From: Brevibacillus brevis NBRC 100599
Lineage (GTDB): Bacteria; Bacillota; Bacilli; Brevibacillales; Brevibacillaceae
Length of the DNA stretch: 64,000 bases
NCBI RefSeq assembly: GCF_000010165.1
Contig: NC_012491.1
Location: forward strand, 5,506,001 to 5,570,000
Reading direction: 5' to 3'
A program made the translations under genes and the position numbers. Every line of letters starts with the position of its first letter. Within the stretch, counting starts at the first letter, position 1. Shown here piece by piece: positions 34,530-47,810 of this stretch. The notes beneath the pieces were generated by a model. That model ran no database searches and was not told the origin of the DNA. It saw only the letters and a list, made by a program, of their open reading frames with translations.

Positions 34530-34558
34530 AAAAGACGGGAGCATCAGTCCCGTCTTTT
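34530..34558. terminator. Bidirectional terminator between convergent genes
   Basis: AAAAGACGGGA (34530-34540) pairs perfectly with TCCCGTCTTTT (34548-34558); T-runs occur on both strands. It serves the anti-sigma gene and the binding-protein gene. Confidence 0.92.
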
Positions 34559-34562
34559 CTCA

Positions 34563-35558
34563 TTATTTACCGATGATGTAGCCTTCCAGCTCATCCAGTA
34601 CTTTATTCGCTGCGATTACGCCACCGGAGGTATTCCAGATAGTGTCATCCACTTTGAATGCTTTGCCTGCTTTCACGACATTCAGGTTTTTCCAGAGGGA
34701 ATCGTTTGTCCACTCCTGCTCCAGCTTGGAAGCCTCGCCTTTTCCTGTTTCGTACGTGAAGTAGAACATGATGTCGCCGTCCATTTCTGGAATGCGCTCT
34801 TTGGTTACTTCTGCTGCGAAATCATCTTTGTCTTGGGCAGCTGGACGTGCCAGGCCAAGGTCTTTGAAAATCGCGCCAGTGAAGGTTTTTTTGTAGTAGA
34901 TGCGAACTTTACCAGGCATGAAGCGTACAACGGATACTTTTGTATTCAGCTTGTCGCCCGCTTTTGCTTTAAACTCTTCTACGCGCTTGTTCCAATCAGC
35001 GAGGATTTTTTCACCCTCAGCCTTTTTGTTTACTGCTTCCGCGAACAGAGAGAAGTTTTCTTTCCAGTCGCCGCGTGGCTCTTCCACGAATACGGTTGGA
35101 GCAATTGCAGTCAATTGTTGATAAATTTTTTCATGACGGAATTTCATACCCAGAATCAGATCAGGTTTCAGTGCCGCGATTGCTTCCAGATTAGGTTGTC
35201 CTTCTGTACCAACTGATTTTGTACCCTCAAGGAAGGACTTGGTGAAATCGTAGAATTGCGTTGGATCATTAGCTGCACCTACAGCCCCTACTGGTTTCAC
35301 ACCGAGAGCCATCAGAGTTTCAGTACCTTGGTTGGTCAACATGACAATACGTTCTGGTGTACCTTTGATGGTCGTTTCGCCCATCGCATGTTTTACTGTA
35401 TAGCTTTGGCCGGAACCCTCCGAATTGCCTTTGGCTTGATCAGCAGGCTTTTGTTCAGTTGCTTGCGGAGTACCGCAACCGGTAACAACCAACAAGGTCG
35501 CCATTAAGACAGCAAAGAAAGCTTTACCGCCTGCGGTCCGATATGTACGAGAAAACAT
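34563..35558 (-). CDS. Iron-siderophore ABC transporter substrate-binding lipoprotein (cluster I)
   Basis: A 331-aa lipoprotein: signal with lipobox VVTGC and a low-complexity linker, then a type III (FecB/FhuD-like) binding fold, with GTPERIVMLTNQGTETLMALG, LEAIAALKPDLILG and a single long backbone helix near NKKAEGEKILADWNKR. It captures a ferric siderophore outside the membrane and hands it to the permeases encoded divergently at 35742. A candidate Fur box lies 31 bases before the start, so iron should repress it. Which siderophore it binds is not evident. Confidence 0.93.
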   Translation of the reverse strand: MFSRTYRTAGGKAFFAVLMATLLVVTGCGTPQATEQKPADQAKGNSEGSGQSYTVKHAMGETTIKGTPERIVMLTNQGTETLMALGVKPVGAVGAANDPTQFYDFTKSFLEGTKSVGTEGQPNLEAIAALKPDLILGMKFRHEKIYQQLTAIAPTVFVEEPRGDWKENFSLFAEAVNKKAEGEKILADWNKRVEEFKAKAGDKLNTKVSVVRFMPGKVRIYYKKTFTGAIFKDLGLARPAAQDKDDFAAEVTKERIPEMDGDIMFYFTYETGKGEASKLEQEWTNDSLWKNLNVVKAGKAFKVDDTIWNTSGGVIAANKVLDELEGYIIGK

Positions 35559-35588
35559 GATGAAAGGACCCCTTTCCCTTTTCTATAA

Positions 35589-35603
35589 TGAGAATTCATA
35601 TCA
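35589..35603. promoter_or_regulatory. Fur box (binding-protein side, cluster I)
   Basis: TGAGAATTCATATCA matches 11 of 14 defined positions of the Bacillus 7-1-7 box TGATAATNATTATCA and sits beside the TATAAT-like stretch of the minus-strand promoter. Confidence 0.65.
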
Positions 35604-35652
35604 ATGACAGAGTCTATCCTACCCCCCTGCCTGTCAAAAGTCAATCACAAAT

Positions 35653-35667
35653 TGATAATGACTATCA
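35653..35667. promoter_or_regulatory. Fur box (permease side, cluster I)
   Basis: TGATAATGACTATCA differs from the 7-1-7 consensus at one defined position. It lies about 75 bases upstream of the first permease gene, between the divergent transcripts. Confidence 0.85.
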
Positions 35668-35741
35668 ACGTCATTGACACTTCCTTTATGTAGCTCTACA
35701 CTTAACTATGAAACCATCTAAGATATAAGGATGTAGCCATC

Positions 35742-36749
35742 ATGAATACTTTTTTAGCTAGCAACTTTCGTAAAATTCTGGGACTGGTATTCGCCCTTCT
35801 CTTCATGACATACCTCAGTTATGCCAGCCTCATCTTTGGCGTCGTTGACACAAGTTGGCAAACTGCGATTGATGCCTACACGAATTTCAACGGCTCTAAT
35901 GAACACATCGTCATTAAAGAAGTGCGAGTACCGCGTGTGCTCAATGCGCTAACGGTCGGTTTCTGCCTCGGCTTGGCCGGAACTCTGCTCCAATCCTTGA
36001 CGAGAAACCCTGTTGCAGACGTTGAACTGTTCGGTCTTAATGCAGGTGCTTCTCTTTTTGTTGTGTTCGCCGTTACATTTGTCGGGATCAGCTCCTTGAC
36101 CCAGTTTACGTGGATTTCCTTTTTAGGAGCCGCTGTAGCAGGTTTGATCGTTTACTTGCTCGGTTCATTCGGCAGAGATGGACTTTCGCCTGTGAAGCTG
36201 GTTCTGGCGGGTGCAGCTATCACCGCTTTGGCTTCCTCGATCCGACACGGCATGATGGTCCTGAATGAAAAGGCCACAGACGAGGTGCTTTTCTGGCTGG
36301 CAGGGTCAGTCGGAGGCAGAAAGCTGGAGTACTTAGCCACTGTCTTTCCTTATATGATCATCGCCTGGATCGCTGCATTTGTCCTCGCACGCCCGATTCA
36401 AACATTATTGATGGGTGATGACGTAGCAAAAGGTCTCGGACAGCGCACATTATTGGTCAAATTCAGTGTCGGAATCGTCATCGTTCTCTTATCCGGTTGC
36501 GCAGTTGCTGTTGCTGGACCTATTGGTTTTGTCGGTTTGGTCACGCCGCATCTGGCCCGCTATCTCGTCGGAATTGATACTCGCTGGGTACTTTTGTACA
36601 GCGGCCTGCTTGGTTCCATCCTGCTGCTGTTAGCAGACATCGGCGCTCGTTATATTGCAATGCCTGCTGAAGTTCCTATTGGAGTAATGACAGCCCTGAT
36701 CGGGATTCCGTTCTTCATCTATGTCGCACGCAAGGGGCTGGATAAATAA
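35742..36749 (+). CDS. Iron-siderophore ABC permease, FecCD family (cluster I, first)
   Basis: A 335-aa protein with about ten membrane helices. FecCD marks are VRVPRVLNALTVGFCLGLAGTLLQSLTRNPVAD near residue 55-85 and GPIGFVGLVTPHLARYLVG near the C-terminal third, the loop that contacts the ATPase. AAGGATG stands before the ATG. It overlaps the second permease gene by one base (TAATG), so the two form a heterodimeric channel. Fur control is expected from the box at 35653. Confidence 0.95.
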   Translation: MNTFLASNFRKILGLVFALLFMTYLSYASLIFGVVDTSWQTAIDAYTNFNGSNEHIVIKEVRVPRVLNALTVGFCLGLAGTLLQSLTRNPVADVELFGLNAGASLFVVFAVTFVGISSLTQFTWISFLGAAVAGLIVYLLGSFGRDGLSPVKLVLAGAAITALASSIRHGMMVLNEKATDEVLFWLAGSVGGRKLEYLATVFPYMIIAWIAAFVLARPIQTLLMGDDVAKGLGQRTLLVKFSVGIVIVLLSGCAVAVAGPIGFVGLVTPHLARYLVGIDTRWVLLYSGLLGSILLLLADIGARYIAMPAEVPIGVMTALIGIPFFIYVARKGLDK

Positions 36750-37786
36750 TGAAAGACTATCTGTCTCTTCGCATCGGCAAGCGCTTTTCATCGTTTCAGC
36801 TACATAAAAAGACGCTCTGGTTTTCGCTACTCGCCTTGCTGATCGTCATCACCGTAGCGGTTGTCAGTCTCGGAATGGGTGAAATGAAAATTGCTCCGCT
36901 CGATGTGGTAAAGGTTTTGTTGGGAATCGGTTCAGAAGAAAATGCTTTGATTGTAGAGCAGTTTCGCCTGCCGCGCATCGTCATTGCCATTCTGGTAGGT
37001 GCCGCACTCGCAGTCGCTGGTGCCATCATGCAGGGTCTCGTCCGCAACCCATTGGCTTCCCCGGATATTCTTGGGGTATCGGGTGGAGCATCTGTTTTTG
37101 CAGTCGGCTTCTTGATGCTATTTGAAACAGTGAGCATCAAGTGGCTTCCTCCCATCGCTTTTTTGGGAGCAACATTGACGACATTCCTGCTATACGCCCT
37201 CTCTTGGAAAAAAGGCGTCACGCCGCTTCGTCTCGTCATGATCGGCGTTGGAATCAAAATCGCTGCGGGTGCCATTGTCACCATGCTGATCATGTTCAGT
37301 CCGTTTTTGCTGCAAAATAAGGCATTGCTCTGGCTGACTGGAAGCATCTACGGCGTTGACTGGAATGACGTAGTCATGATTTTGCCGTGGGTAGTCGGAC
37401 TGATTCTCGTAGCGTGCTTGCTTGCAAGGCGCGTGAACATTCAACAGCTTGGCGATGATCTGGCGACGAGTCTCGGCAGTTCCTTACAATTGGATCGCTT
37501 CCTCCTCCTCATGATTTGCGCGGCTTTGACGGGAACAGCCGTCTCTGTTGGAGGCGATATCAGCTTTGTGGCTTTGCTGGCCCCACACATTGCCAAGCAA
37601 CTGATTGGTCCGTCCTTTGGCGGTGCCATGACACTCTCGGCTTTTTTGGGTGCCATTATCGTATTGCTTGCGGATTTGATTGCCCGCATGGCTTTTTCAC
37701 CAATCGAAGTGCCCGTAGGAGTATTCACCTCTGCCATCGGCGCTCCGTTTTTCATCTACTTGCTGTATAAAAACCGAAATCGCTAG
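36749..37786 (+). CDS. Iron-siderophore ABC permease, FecCD family (cluster I, second)
   Basis: A 345-aa FecCD permease with about ten helices, showing FRLPRIVIAILVGAALAVAGAIMQGLVRNPLASPD and GDISFVALLAPHIAKQLIG. It pairs with the previous gene. Behind it comes a 573-base gap filled by two long palindromic elements before the ATPase gene, an odd break in what should be one operon. Confidence 0.95.
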   Translation: MKDYLSLRIGKRFSSFQLHKKTLWFSLLALLIVITVAVVSLGMGEMKIAPLDVVKVLLGIGSEENALIVEQFRLPRIVIAILVGAALAVAGAIMQGLVRNPLASPDILGVSGGASVFAVGFLMLFETVSIKWLPPIAFLGATLTTFLLYALSWKKGVTPLRLVMIGVGIKIAAGAIVTMLIMFSPFLLQNKALLWLTGSIYGVDWNDVVMILPWVVGLILVACLLARRVNIQQLGDDLATSLGSSLQLDRFLLLMICAALTGTAVSVGGDISFVALLAPHIAKQLIGPSFGGAMTLSAFLGAIIVLLADLIARMAFSPIEVPVGVFTSAIGAPFFIYLLYKNRNR

Positions 37787-37800
37787 AACTTTGTCCCGCT

Positions 37801-38013
37801 GTGGTGGTGGGGAGGAAACAGGAGAAAACGCTCAGATTCTTGTCCCACCCGCTGTGGGATTCACTGCCCGACTCCATGCAAAAAGCGAAACCGCGTCCAA
37901 AGTAGTTCTTTCAGGATGTTTTTCAGAGGTGGACGCTTAAGAGCGTGTTTCACTTTTTGCATTCCGTCTCGGTTGGTGTACCAAAGATCTTCGCTGTTTT
38001 CTCCTGTTTCCTC
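37801..38013 (+). repeat. Long nested palindromic element A
   Basis: Outer stem of 18 perfect pairs (37812-37829 with 37996-38013), inner stem of 16 with one mismatch (37876-37891 with 37947-37962) and an apical stem of seven (37893-37899 with 37930-37936). Between outer and inner stems are unpaired arms of about 46 and 33 bases. The arms contain TTCACTGCCCGACTCC and TCCGTCTCGGTTGG, and these are conserved in elements B and C although the stems are not. The element opens with GGTGGGGAG. No protein is likely to be encoded. Confidence 0.85.
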
Positions 38014-38082
38014 TACGAGCTTTCGTGCTAAACGAATTTTAAAAAGCCTTTAAAAGATTGAAGAATGTGCTCAGTAACGCCA

Positions 38083-38291
38083 GAGAAGAATATTTCCAGA
38101 CGTAGCGACTTGTGGAGTCCGACCGAGCGGAGAAGGGATTCGCGGGCAAAAGAAACGCAACCGTGCCCATACGACGTAGCGGCTACCACTTTTGCGTTTC
38201 CCCGCGAATCCCTTCGGAGCGGACAGTCCAAACCCTCAGCGGGACGGAGCACTGAGCCTAGACTGGAAATATTCTTCTCCCCACCGCAGCC
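38083..38291 (-). repeat. Long nested palindromic element B (inverted relative to A)
   Basis: Outer stem of 17 perfect pairs (38083-38099 with 38263-38279), inner stem of 15 perfect pairs (38132-38146 with 38201-38215) and an apical stem of eight (38153-38160 with 38192-38199). Read on the minus strand it opens GGTGGGGAG and has GACTGTCCGCTCC and TCCGCTCGGTCGG in the unpaired arms, matching elements A and C. It ends about 70 bases before the ATPase start. Confidence 0.85.
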
Positions 38292-38359
38292 ACATCGTGC
38301 TTTATGCGCTCCCGAATATATTTTTTAACTTCCTATACGTTGAAAGGAGTCCAACCCAT

Positions 38360-39187
38360 ATGCAAGCTTTGGAAACCCAACGACTTACGTTATCCTACGG
38401 AGAACGCAACATCATTGAAGCTTTAGATTTAAACATCCCGCGTGGAAAAATCACCGTTTTCATCGGCAGTAACGGCAGTGGCAAATCGACATTACTGCGC
38501 TCTCTGGCACGTTTACTCAAACCAACGGAAGGCGCCATCCTGCTTGAAGGAGAATCGATCGCGAAACGCTCTACCAAAGAGGTAGCCAAACGTCTTGCCA
38601 TCCTTCCTCAAGGCCCATCTGCACCAGAAGGATTGACGATCCTGCAATTGGTCAAACAAGGACGTTATCCCTATCAAAACTGGCTACAGCAATGGTCGGA
38701 AGAAGATGAGCAGATGGTCAACAAAGCATTGGCAGCTACTCAACTCACAGATATGGCTAACCGCGCCGTCGACAGTCTCTCTGGCGGCCAACGTCAGCGC
38801 GCCTGGATTGCGATGACGCTCGCTCAAGGAACCGAAACCATTTTGCTGGATGAGCCTACGACTTATTTGGATATGTCGCATCAGATTGAGATTTTGGACC
38901 TGTTGTTTGAACTGAATCAAACGGAGCAGCGCACCATCGTCATGGTTCTCCACGATCTAAATCTCGCTTGCCGCTATGCCCATCATATCGTTGCCGTTCA
39001 TAATCAGACCGTCGTGGCAGAAGGGGCTCCCAACGAAGTGCTGACGACCGACCTTGTCCGTACCGTTTTCGATATGGATTGCCAAATTACGCAAGACCCC
39101 CTGTACGGAACTCCTATGTGCATCCCGTACAGTAAAAGCCGTCTGGGCACTGTTCAGACCGAACGAAAAGCATTCGCCATGTCATAA
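38360..39187 (+). CDS. Iron-siderophore ABC transporter ATP-binding protein (FecE/FhuC type)
   Basis: A 275-aa ATPase: Walker A IGSNGSGKSTLLRSL, signature LSGGQRQRAWIAMTLAQ, Walker B ILLDEPTTYLDM and VLHDLNLACRYAHH. This is the FecE/FhuC pattern. It is the only siderophore ATPase gene in the window, so it may also serve the permeases of cluster II, which have none. AAGGAG lies ten bases before the ATG at 38360. It is separated from its permeases by elements A and B. Confidence 0.95.
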   Translation: MQALETQRLTLSYGERNIIEALDLNIPRGKITVFIGSNGSGKSTLLRSLARLLKPTEGAILLEGESIAKRSTKEVAKRLAILPQGPSAPEGLTILQLVKQGRYPYQNWLQQWSEEDEQMVNKALAATQLTDMANRAVDSLSGGQRQRAWIAMTLAQGTETILLDEPTTYLDMSHQIEILDLLFELNQTEQRTIVMVLHDLNLACRYAHHIVAVHNQTVVAEGAPNEVLTTDLVRTVFDMDCQITQDPLYGTPMCIPYSKSRLGTVQTERKAFAMS

Positions 39188-39200
39188 TCCTCAAACAGCA

Positions 39201-39238
39201 AAAAGACTGTCCATCGCGTGGTATGGGCAGTCTTTTTT
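39201..39238 (+). terminator. Terminator of siderophore cluster I
   Basis: AAAAGACTGTCCAT (39201-39214) pairs with ATGGGCAGTCTTTT (39223-39236), one G-U, followed by TT. Confidence 0.9.
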
Positions 39239-39299
39239 CGTAGGCAAAAGCTTGAACATGCAACGAATCGAGGCTTCTAGTGGCATATGTCTTTCATCC

Positions 39300-39344
39300 A
39301 AAAAACAGCGGCAGTCCCGGACTTTTTTGCGTCCTGGACTGCCG
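39300..39344 (-). terminator. Terminator of the glycolytic operon after eno
   Basis: GCGGCAGTCC (39307-39316) pairs with GGACTGCCGC (39335-39344), with inner pairing of CGGAC and GTCCT. On the minus strand TGTTTTTTGG follows. Confidence 0.9.
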
Positions 39345-39353
39345 CATGCAAGC

Positions 39354-40698
<1,345 letters not shown>

Positions 40699-40727
40699 GC
40701 TACCCTTACAGTGTGTCCCAGCGAAGC

Positions 40728-42269
40728 CTATTTTGCAAGTAACGATTTACCTGTCATTTCAACGGGTTGCGCTACTCCCAAAAGCTCCAAAAGCGTTGGC
40801 GACAAGTCTGCCAAAATACCGTCTTCGCGCAGGGCAGCCCCGTCTTTTGTCACAATTACAGGCACCGGATACGTACTGTGTGAAGTAATTGGTCGTCCCG
40901 CTTCATCCAGCATCAGATCCGCGTTGCCATGGTCAGCTGTGATGACGGCTACGCCGCCTTTTGCTACGATGGCATCGACTACTCGGCCCAAGCAAGCATC
41001 CACCGTCTCGACTGCTTTGATTGTTGGCTCCATCATACCGGAATGACCAACCATGTCACAGTTGGCAAAGTTCAGGATGATCGCGTCAAAATTGTCTGCC
41101 TCGATCTCAGCAACAACAGCGTCTGTCAGCTCTGGTGCACTCATCTCCGGCTGCAGGTCGTACGTCGCCACTTTTGGCGAAGGAATCAGGATGCGTTTCT
41201 CACCAGGAAACTCTTTCTCACGCCCGCCACTAAAGAAGAACGTCACATGCGGATATTTCTCCGTCTCGGCAATGCGCAGCTGCTTCAAGCCATGCTGGGA
41301 AAGCACCTCTCCCAATGTGTTATCCAGATTGGAAGGCTTATAAGCAACATACCCGTTAACCGTCTCGGAAAAATGCGTCAGGCACACAAAATGCAGATCG
41401 CGCGGGCGCTCATCTCCGCGGTCAAATCCACGGAAATCTTCATTCGTAAATGCCTGCGACATTTGAATCGCACGATCCGGGCGGAAATTATAAAAAATAA
41501 TCGAATCGCCGCTTTGAACGGTCGTCACTGGTTTTCCGTTTTCATCGAGAATCACGGTTGGCATGACGAACTCATCCATAATGGACTTTTCGTAGGATTC
41601 CTTAACCGCCTGAACCGGATCACGATAAGCCGGAGCATCTGCATACACCATGGCGCGATACGCCTTCTCTACGCGCTCCCAGCGTTTGTCACGATCCATC
41701 GCATAGTAGCGACCTTGTACGGTAGCAATACGGCCAACACCCAGCTCAGCGATTTTGGCTTGTAGCTGCTCGATATAACCCACTGCACTGTCAGGCGATA
41801 CATCGCGGCCATCGAGGAAACCGTGAATGAACACATCCGCAAAGTCCTGCTTTTTCGCCAACTCGAGCATCGCAAACAGGTGGTCAATATGACTGTGTAC
41901 ACCACCATCGGACAAAAGTCCGAACAGATGGAGCTGCTTGCCGTTTTGCTTCGCGTGCTGGAAAGCAGCAATCAGTGTTTCGTTCTCATAAAAAGCGCCT
42001 TCTTTAATCGACTTGGTAATGCGCGTCAAATCCTGATAAACGACACGCCCTGCCCCGATATTGAGATGGCCTACTTCGGAGTTCCCCATCTGTCCTTCTG
42101 GCAGCCCAACAGCCAACCCACTTGCCTCTAGTGTCGCGTGAGGGTATTGGTTCCAGTAACGGTCAAAATTCGGCTTGTTGGCTTGCGCTACTGCGTTTCC
42201 ATACGTTTCGTTCCGCAGAGCAAAACCATCCACAATCAAAAGGGCAACCGGTTTTGGTCTTTGTTCCAT
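40728..42269 (-). CDS. gpmI: 2,3-bisphosphoglycerate-independent phosphoglycerate mutase
   Basis: A 513-aa alkaline-phosphatase-superfamily enzyme. The phosphorylated Ser is in [16 protein letters not shown] and metal ligands are in [29 protein letters not shown] and ITADHGNAD. It interconverts 3- and 2-phosphoglycerate with Mn. AGGAGGAG precedes the ATG. It lies 12 bases behind tpiA, in the operon order pgk-tpiA-gpmI-eno common to Bacillales. Mn-dependent mutases of this type are pH-sensitive in sporulating bacteria. Confidence 0.98.
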   Translation of the reverse strand: MEQRPKPVALLIVDGFALRNETYGNAVAQANKPNFDRYWNQYPHATLEASGLAVGLPEGQMGNSEVGHLNIGAGRVVYQDLTRITKSIKEGAFYENETLIAAFQHAKQNGKQLHLFGLLSDGGVHSHIDHLFAMLELAKKQDFADVFIHGFLDGRDVSPDSAVGYIEQLQAKIAELGVGRIATVQGRYYAMDRDKRWERVEKAYRAMVYADAPAYRDPVQAVKESYEKSIMDEFVMPTVILDENGKPVTTVQSGDSIIFYNFRPDRAIQMSQAFTNEDFRGFDRGDERPRDLHFVCLTHFSETVNGYVAYKPSNLDNTLGEVLSQHGLKQLRIAETEKYPHVTFFFSGGREKEFPGEKRILIPSPKVATYDLQPEMSAPELTDAVVAEIEADNFDAIILNFANCDMVGHSGMMEPTIKAVETVDACLGRVVDAIVAKGGVAVITADHGNADLMLDEAGRPITSHSTYPVPVIVTKDGAALREDGILADLSPTLLELLGVAQPVEMTGKSLLAK

Positions 42270-42281
42270 TGCTTTCTCCTC

Positions 42282-43040
42282 CTATCGCGACGTTGCTCCT
42301 GCCACAAGCTGCAAGTAGCTGTTCGCTACGAGACTCGCTCCACCGACCAATGCTCCGTCAATGTCAGGCTGTGCCATGTAGCTTGCGATGTTTTCCGGCT
42401 TTACGCTTCCGCCGTATTGAATGCGCACTTTCTCGGCTGTCGCTTGTCCGAAGCGTTCACCGATTACGCTGCGAATAATGGCAATCGTTTCATTGGCATC
42501 CTCTGCCGTGGAAGACTTGCCTGTACCAATCGCCCAGATCGGCTCGTATGCAATAACGGTATCCGCCACTTGTGCAGCATCTACTCCAGCAAAAGCACCT
42601 TCAGTCTGCGTACGGACTACGTTAGCTGTCTCGCCCGCTTCCCGCTGCTCCAGGCTCTCGCCTACGCACACAATCGGTACGAGACCTGCTGCTAATGCGG
42701 CTACAACCTTTTTGTTCACCGTCTCATCTGTTTCATTGAAATATTGACGGCGCTCGGAGTGACCAAGAATCACGTACTCCACACCAATTTCTTTCAGCAT
42801 GGACGCGCTGATTTCGCCTGTATAAGCACCTTGCTCTTCAAAATGCATGTTTTGCGCGCCGATGGCAATATCCGTGCCCGCCAGCTCTTCTTTAAGTGCA
42901 GTCAACGCTGTAAAAGGTGCGCAAATGACTTTTTGTACTCCGGAAGTATTATTGCTTGCCTTGGCTTCCTGCGCAAACGCTCTTGCCTCGGCCATTGTCT
43001 TGAACATCTTCCAGTTCCCCGCGATAATTGGTGTTCGCAT
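42282..43040 (-). CDS. tpiA: Triosephosphate isomerase
   Basis: A 252-aa TIM barrel: NWKMFK at the N-terminus (catalytic Lys), [11 protein letters not shown] (His), [13 protein letters not shown] (Glu and flexible loop) and [11 protein letters not shown] (phosphate). It interconverts dihydroxyacetone phosphate and glyceraldehyde 3-phosphate in the cytoplasm. AGGGGGAG lies before the ATG. It is 21 bases downstream of pgk and clearly in the same transcript. Confidence 0.98.
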   Translation of the reverse strand: MRTPIIAGNWKMFKTMAEARAFAQEAKASNNTSGVQKVICAPFTALTALKEELAGTDIAIGAQNMHFEEQGAYTGEISASMLKEIGVEYVILGHSERRQYFNETDETVNKKVVAALAAGLVPIVCVGESLEQREAGETANVVRTQTEGAFAGVDAAQVADTVIAYEPIWAIGTGKSSTAEDANETIAIIRSVIGERFGQATAEKVRIQYGGSVKPENIASYMAQPDIDGALVGGASLVANSYLQLVAGATSR

Positions 43041-43061
43041 GCAAACTCCCCCTCTTCGCTT

Positions 43062-44246
43062 TTATTGGTTATCTGCCAACACAGCTACGCCTGGCAGTTC
43101 CTTGCCTTCCATGAATTCCAGGGACGCTCCGCCGCCTGTAGAAATGTGTGTCATCTGCTCGGCTACGCCTGCTTTTTCCACAGCGGCTACGGAATCACCG
43201 CCACCGATGATCGTCGTTCCGCTGCATGCTGCCATCGCCTTGGCTACGCCAATCGTGCCGCCTGCAAAAGCATCCATTTCAAATACGCCCATCGGACCGT
43301 TCCATACAACCGTTTTCGAATCTACAATGACGCTGTGGTACTGTTCCACTGTTTTTGGACCGATATCGAGTGCCATCCAGCCCTCTGGAATTGCATCGAT
43401 TGCGACGACCTGCTTTTCTGCATCTGCCGCAAAACGGTCAGCTACCACAACATCAACTGGCATCAGCAATTGAACGCCGCGCTCTTTTGCCTGCTCCATC
43501 AACGTACGTGCGAGGTCGAGCTTGTCGTCTTCACACAGAGAAGCACCAATGCCATAACCTTGTGCTTTGAGGAATGTATTCGCCATACCGCCGCCGATAA
43601 TCAGGTGATCGACTTTGGTCAACAAATTTTCAATGACAGCAATTTTATCTTTTACTTTTGCACCGCCGACAATCGCTGTAAACGGACGCTCAGGATTGGA
43701 CAAGGCTCCGCCCATGAAGCGAATTTCCTTTTCCATTAGCAAGCCTGCAACTGCTGGTATGTACTCAGCGATTCCCGCTGTAGAAGCATGTGCCCGGTGA
43801 GCTGTCCCAAATGCATCATTGACAAACAGATCAGCCAAGGCCGCAAAGCTTTTTGCCAGTTCTGGATCGTTCTTTTCTTCTCCCGCATGGAAGCGCACGT
43901 TTTCCAACAGGATGACGTCGCCAGACTCCATTCGTTCTACTGCCGCTTCTACGTCAGCACCTTGGCAATCCTCCAGCTTACGCACGTCCTTGCCCAAGAG
44001 CGAGGACAGATGGGCTGCGACAGGAGTAAGACGCATCTCTTCCACCACTTGGCCTTTAGGACGACCAAAATGGCTCGCCAGGATTACTTTGGCTCCTGCC
44101 TCCATCATGAAACGGATGGTTGGTACAGCAGCACGAATGCGTGTATCGTCGGTGATTACCCCGTCCTGCATCGGCACGTTAAAGTCGACACGGCAGAATA
44201 CGCGCTTGCCTGCCAGCTCAACATCGCGGATAGATTTCTTGTTCAT
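43062..44246 (-). CDS. pgk: Phosphoglycerate kinase
   Basis: A 394-aa kinase of normal length: RVDFNVPM at the start, [10 protein letters not shown], the substrate-binding FRAHASTAG-like region ([14 protein letters not shown]), [12 protein letters not shown] and the nucleotide loop WNGPMGVFE followed by GGGDSVAA. It makes ATP from 1,3-bisphosphoglycerate. The ATG at 44246 with GGGAGG upstream is preferred to a TTG five codons earlier. A hairpin in the gap after gap may tune its expression. Confidence 0.98.
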   Translation of the reverse strand: MNKKSIRDVELAGKRVFCRVDFNVPMQDGVITDDTRIRAAVPTIRFMMEAGAKVILASHFGRPKGQVVEEMRLTPVAAHLSSLLGKDVRKLEDCQGADVEAAVERMESGDVILLENVRFHAGEEKNDPELAKSFAALADLFVNDAFGTAHRAHASTAGIAEYIPAVAGLLMEKEIRFMGGALSNPERPFTAIVGGAKVKDKIAVIENLLTKVDHLIIGGGMANTFLKAQGYGIGASLCEDDKLDLARTLMEQAKERGVQLLMPVDVVVADRFAADAEKQVVAIDAIPEGWMALDIGPKTVEQYHSVIVDSKTVVWNGPMGVFEMDAFAGGTIGVAKAMAACSGTTIIGGGDSVAAVEKAGVAEQMTHISTGGGASLEFMEGKELPGVAVLADNQ

Positions 44247-44295
44247 GAACGATCCTCCCAAATCATTGGCTTTTTATTCGGAAAAAAGATATGGG

Positions 44296-44320
44296 AAAAG
44301 GGAGATTGCTCTCCCTTTTT
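44296..44320 (-). terminator. Hairpin between gap and pgk
   Basis: AAAAGGGAGA (44296-44305) pairs perfectly with TCTCCCTTTT (44310-44319). On the minus strand only four T follow before CCC, so it is probably a partial terminator or a stabilising hairpin that lowers pgk relative to gap. Confidence 0.65.
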
Positions 44321-44345
44321 TTCCACAACAGTTCTATTTTACGTG

Positions 44346-46734
<2,389 letters not shown>

Positions 46735-46752
46735 GCGACCGACTTCCTTCCG

Positions 46753-47778
46753 TTACAATCGTGCGGACAACAGCGTATAAGCTGCCCCTTCGTCCGTAAT
46801 GAGTACATTCTGACACGATTGCTTAGCAAAGGAAAGAATCGCTTTTGCCTTGCTTTCGCCCCCCGCAATAGAGAGCACTGTTTCTGCCTTGTGCACTTCC
46901 TCTAGCTGTAAACCAATTGTCGGCATTCTGTGGACCGTTTCTCCCGCTTCATTAAAGTAGTAGCCGAATGCTTCTGATACAGCACCCGTCTCCACTAATT
47001 CCGCGAGTTCTTCCTCCGAATAATTCCGCCTTCTCGCCATCGTGACGGCATCCCCGATTCCATGCAAAACAATTCGAGTCTCGCCCAAGAGTGACAGCAC
47101 GTCTTGTACCTGTGGCTCTTTGACCAATGTCTGCAAGGCTTCTGGATGGAGGCGATCCGGTACGTGAAGAAGCCGATAAGAAGCACCTGTTTTCGCTGCC
47201 ATGGCGGAAGCGAGCGTGTTCGCTTGCAGCTCTACGCGTTCTCCCAATCCACCGCGAGCAGGGACAAACTGAACGTTTTTGAACGAAGCAGAAGGCGTCA
47301 GATGACTTGCTACGCTGGCGATGGATGAACCACCTGTTACCGCTACAATGTCGCCTTCTTGCACGACTTGTTTGAGGACCCGTGCCCCTACCCGTCCCAG
47401 CTCTTCCTTTACCCAAGGTGACTGGTCTGCATTGCCCTGCACCACAATGACTTCTGCTATGCCCAACTTTTTTTGCAGGCGCTCTGCCAAGTCAGTAAGG
47501 CCGAATAGCTCTCCGACGAGAGGCTCCATGTCGTCTAAGACTTGTTGTCCTTCTTCACTCAGGCTCATTCCCGCAGCTGTTACATGAAGGAGCCCCGTCT
47601 CTTTTAGCAGTTCCACTTCTGCCCGCAAAATACGTTCAGTGGTATCCATGGCTTGAGCAAGACCTCTTCTGCCAATCGGCTGCAAATGATAGATGGATCG
47701 GAGCAACATGTACCGCTGACGCAAAACTTGAATCAAGTCAGGCAACAATTTTTGTTGCAGTTCCAGTAAACGTCGCAT
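46753..47778 (-). CDS. cggR: Central glycolytic genes regulator CggR
   Basis: A 341-aa SorC-family repressor. An N-terminal winged helix (RSIYHLQPIGRRGLAQAMDTTERILRAEVELL) precedes a sugar-phosphate-binding domain with AVTGGSSIASVASHL, FVPARGGLGE and VLSIAGGESKAKAI. CggR binds DNA upstream of its own operon and is released by fructose 1,6-bisphosphate. A matching operator lies between its promoter and start. AAGGAAGAAGG precedes the ATG. It heads the unit cggR-nhaC-gap-pgk-tpiA-gpmI-eno. Confidence 0.96.
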   Translation of the reverse strand: MRRLLELQQKLLPDLIQVLRQRYMLLRSIYHLQPIGRRGLAQAMDTTERILRAEVELLKETGLLHVTAAGMSLSEEGQQVLDDMEPLVGELFGLTDLAERLQKKLGIAEVIVVQGNADQSPWVKEELGRVGARVLKQVVQEGDIVAVTGGSSIASVASHLTPSASFKNVQFVPARGGLGERVELQANTLASAMAAKTGASYRLLHVPDRLHPEALQTLVKEPQVQDVLSLLGETRIVLHGIGDAVTMARRRNYSEEELAELVETGAVSEAFGYYFNEAGETVHRMPTIGLQLEEVHKAETVLSIAGGESKAKAILSFAKQSCQNVLITDEGAAYTLLSARL

Positions 47779-47810
47779 TTTACCTTCTTCCTTGGTTACA
47801 AATTGTTGAT

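Noticed and set aside
38028-38328. Overlapping frames of 74 and 87 codons on both strands of palindrome B
   Set aside because: Both arise from the inverted repeat, have no proper ribosome site and look unlike protein. I treat them as by-products of the element.
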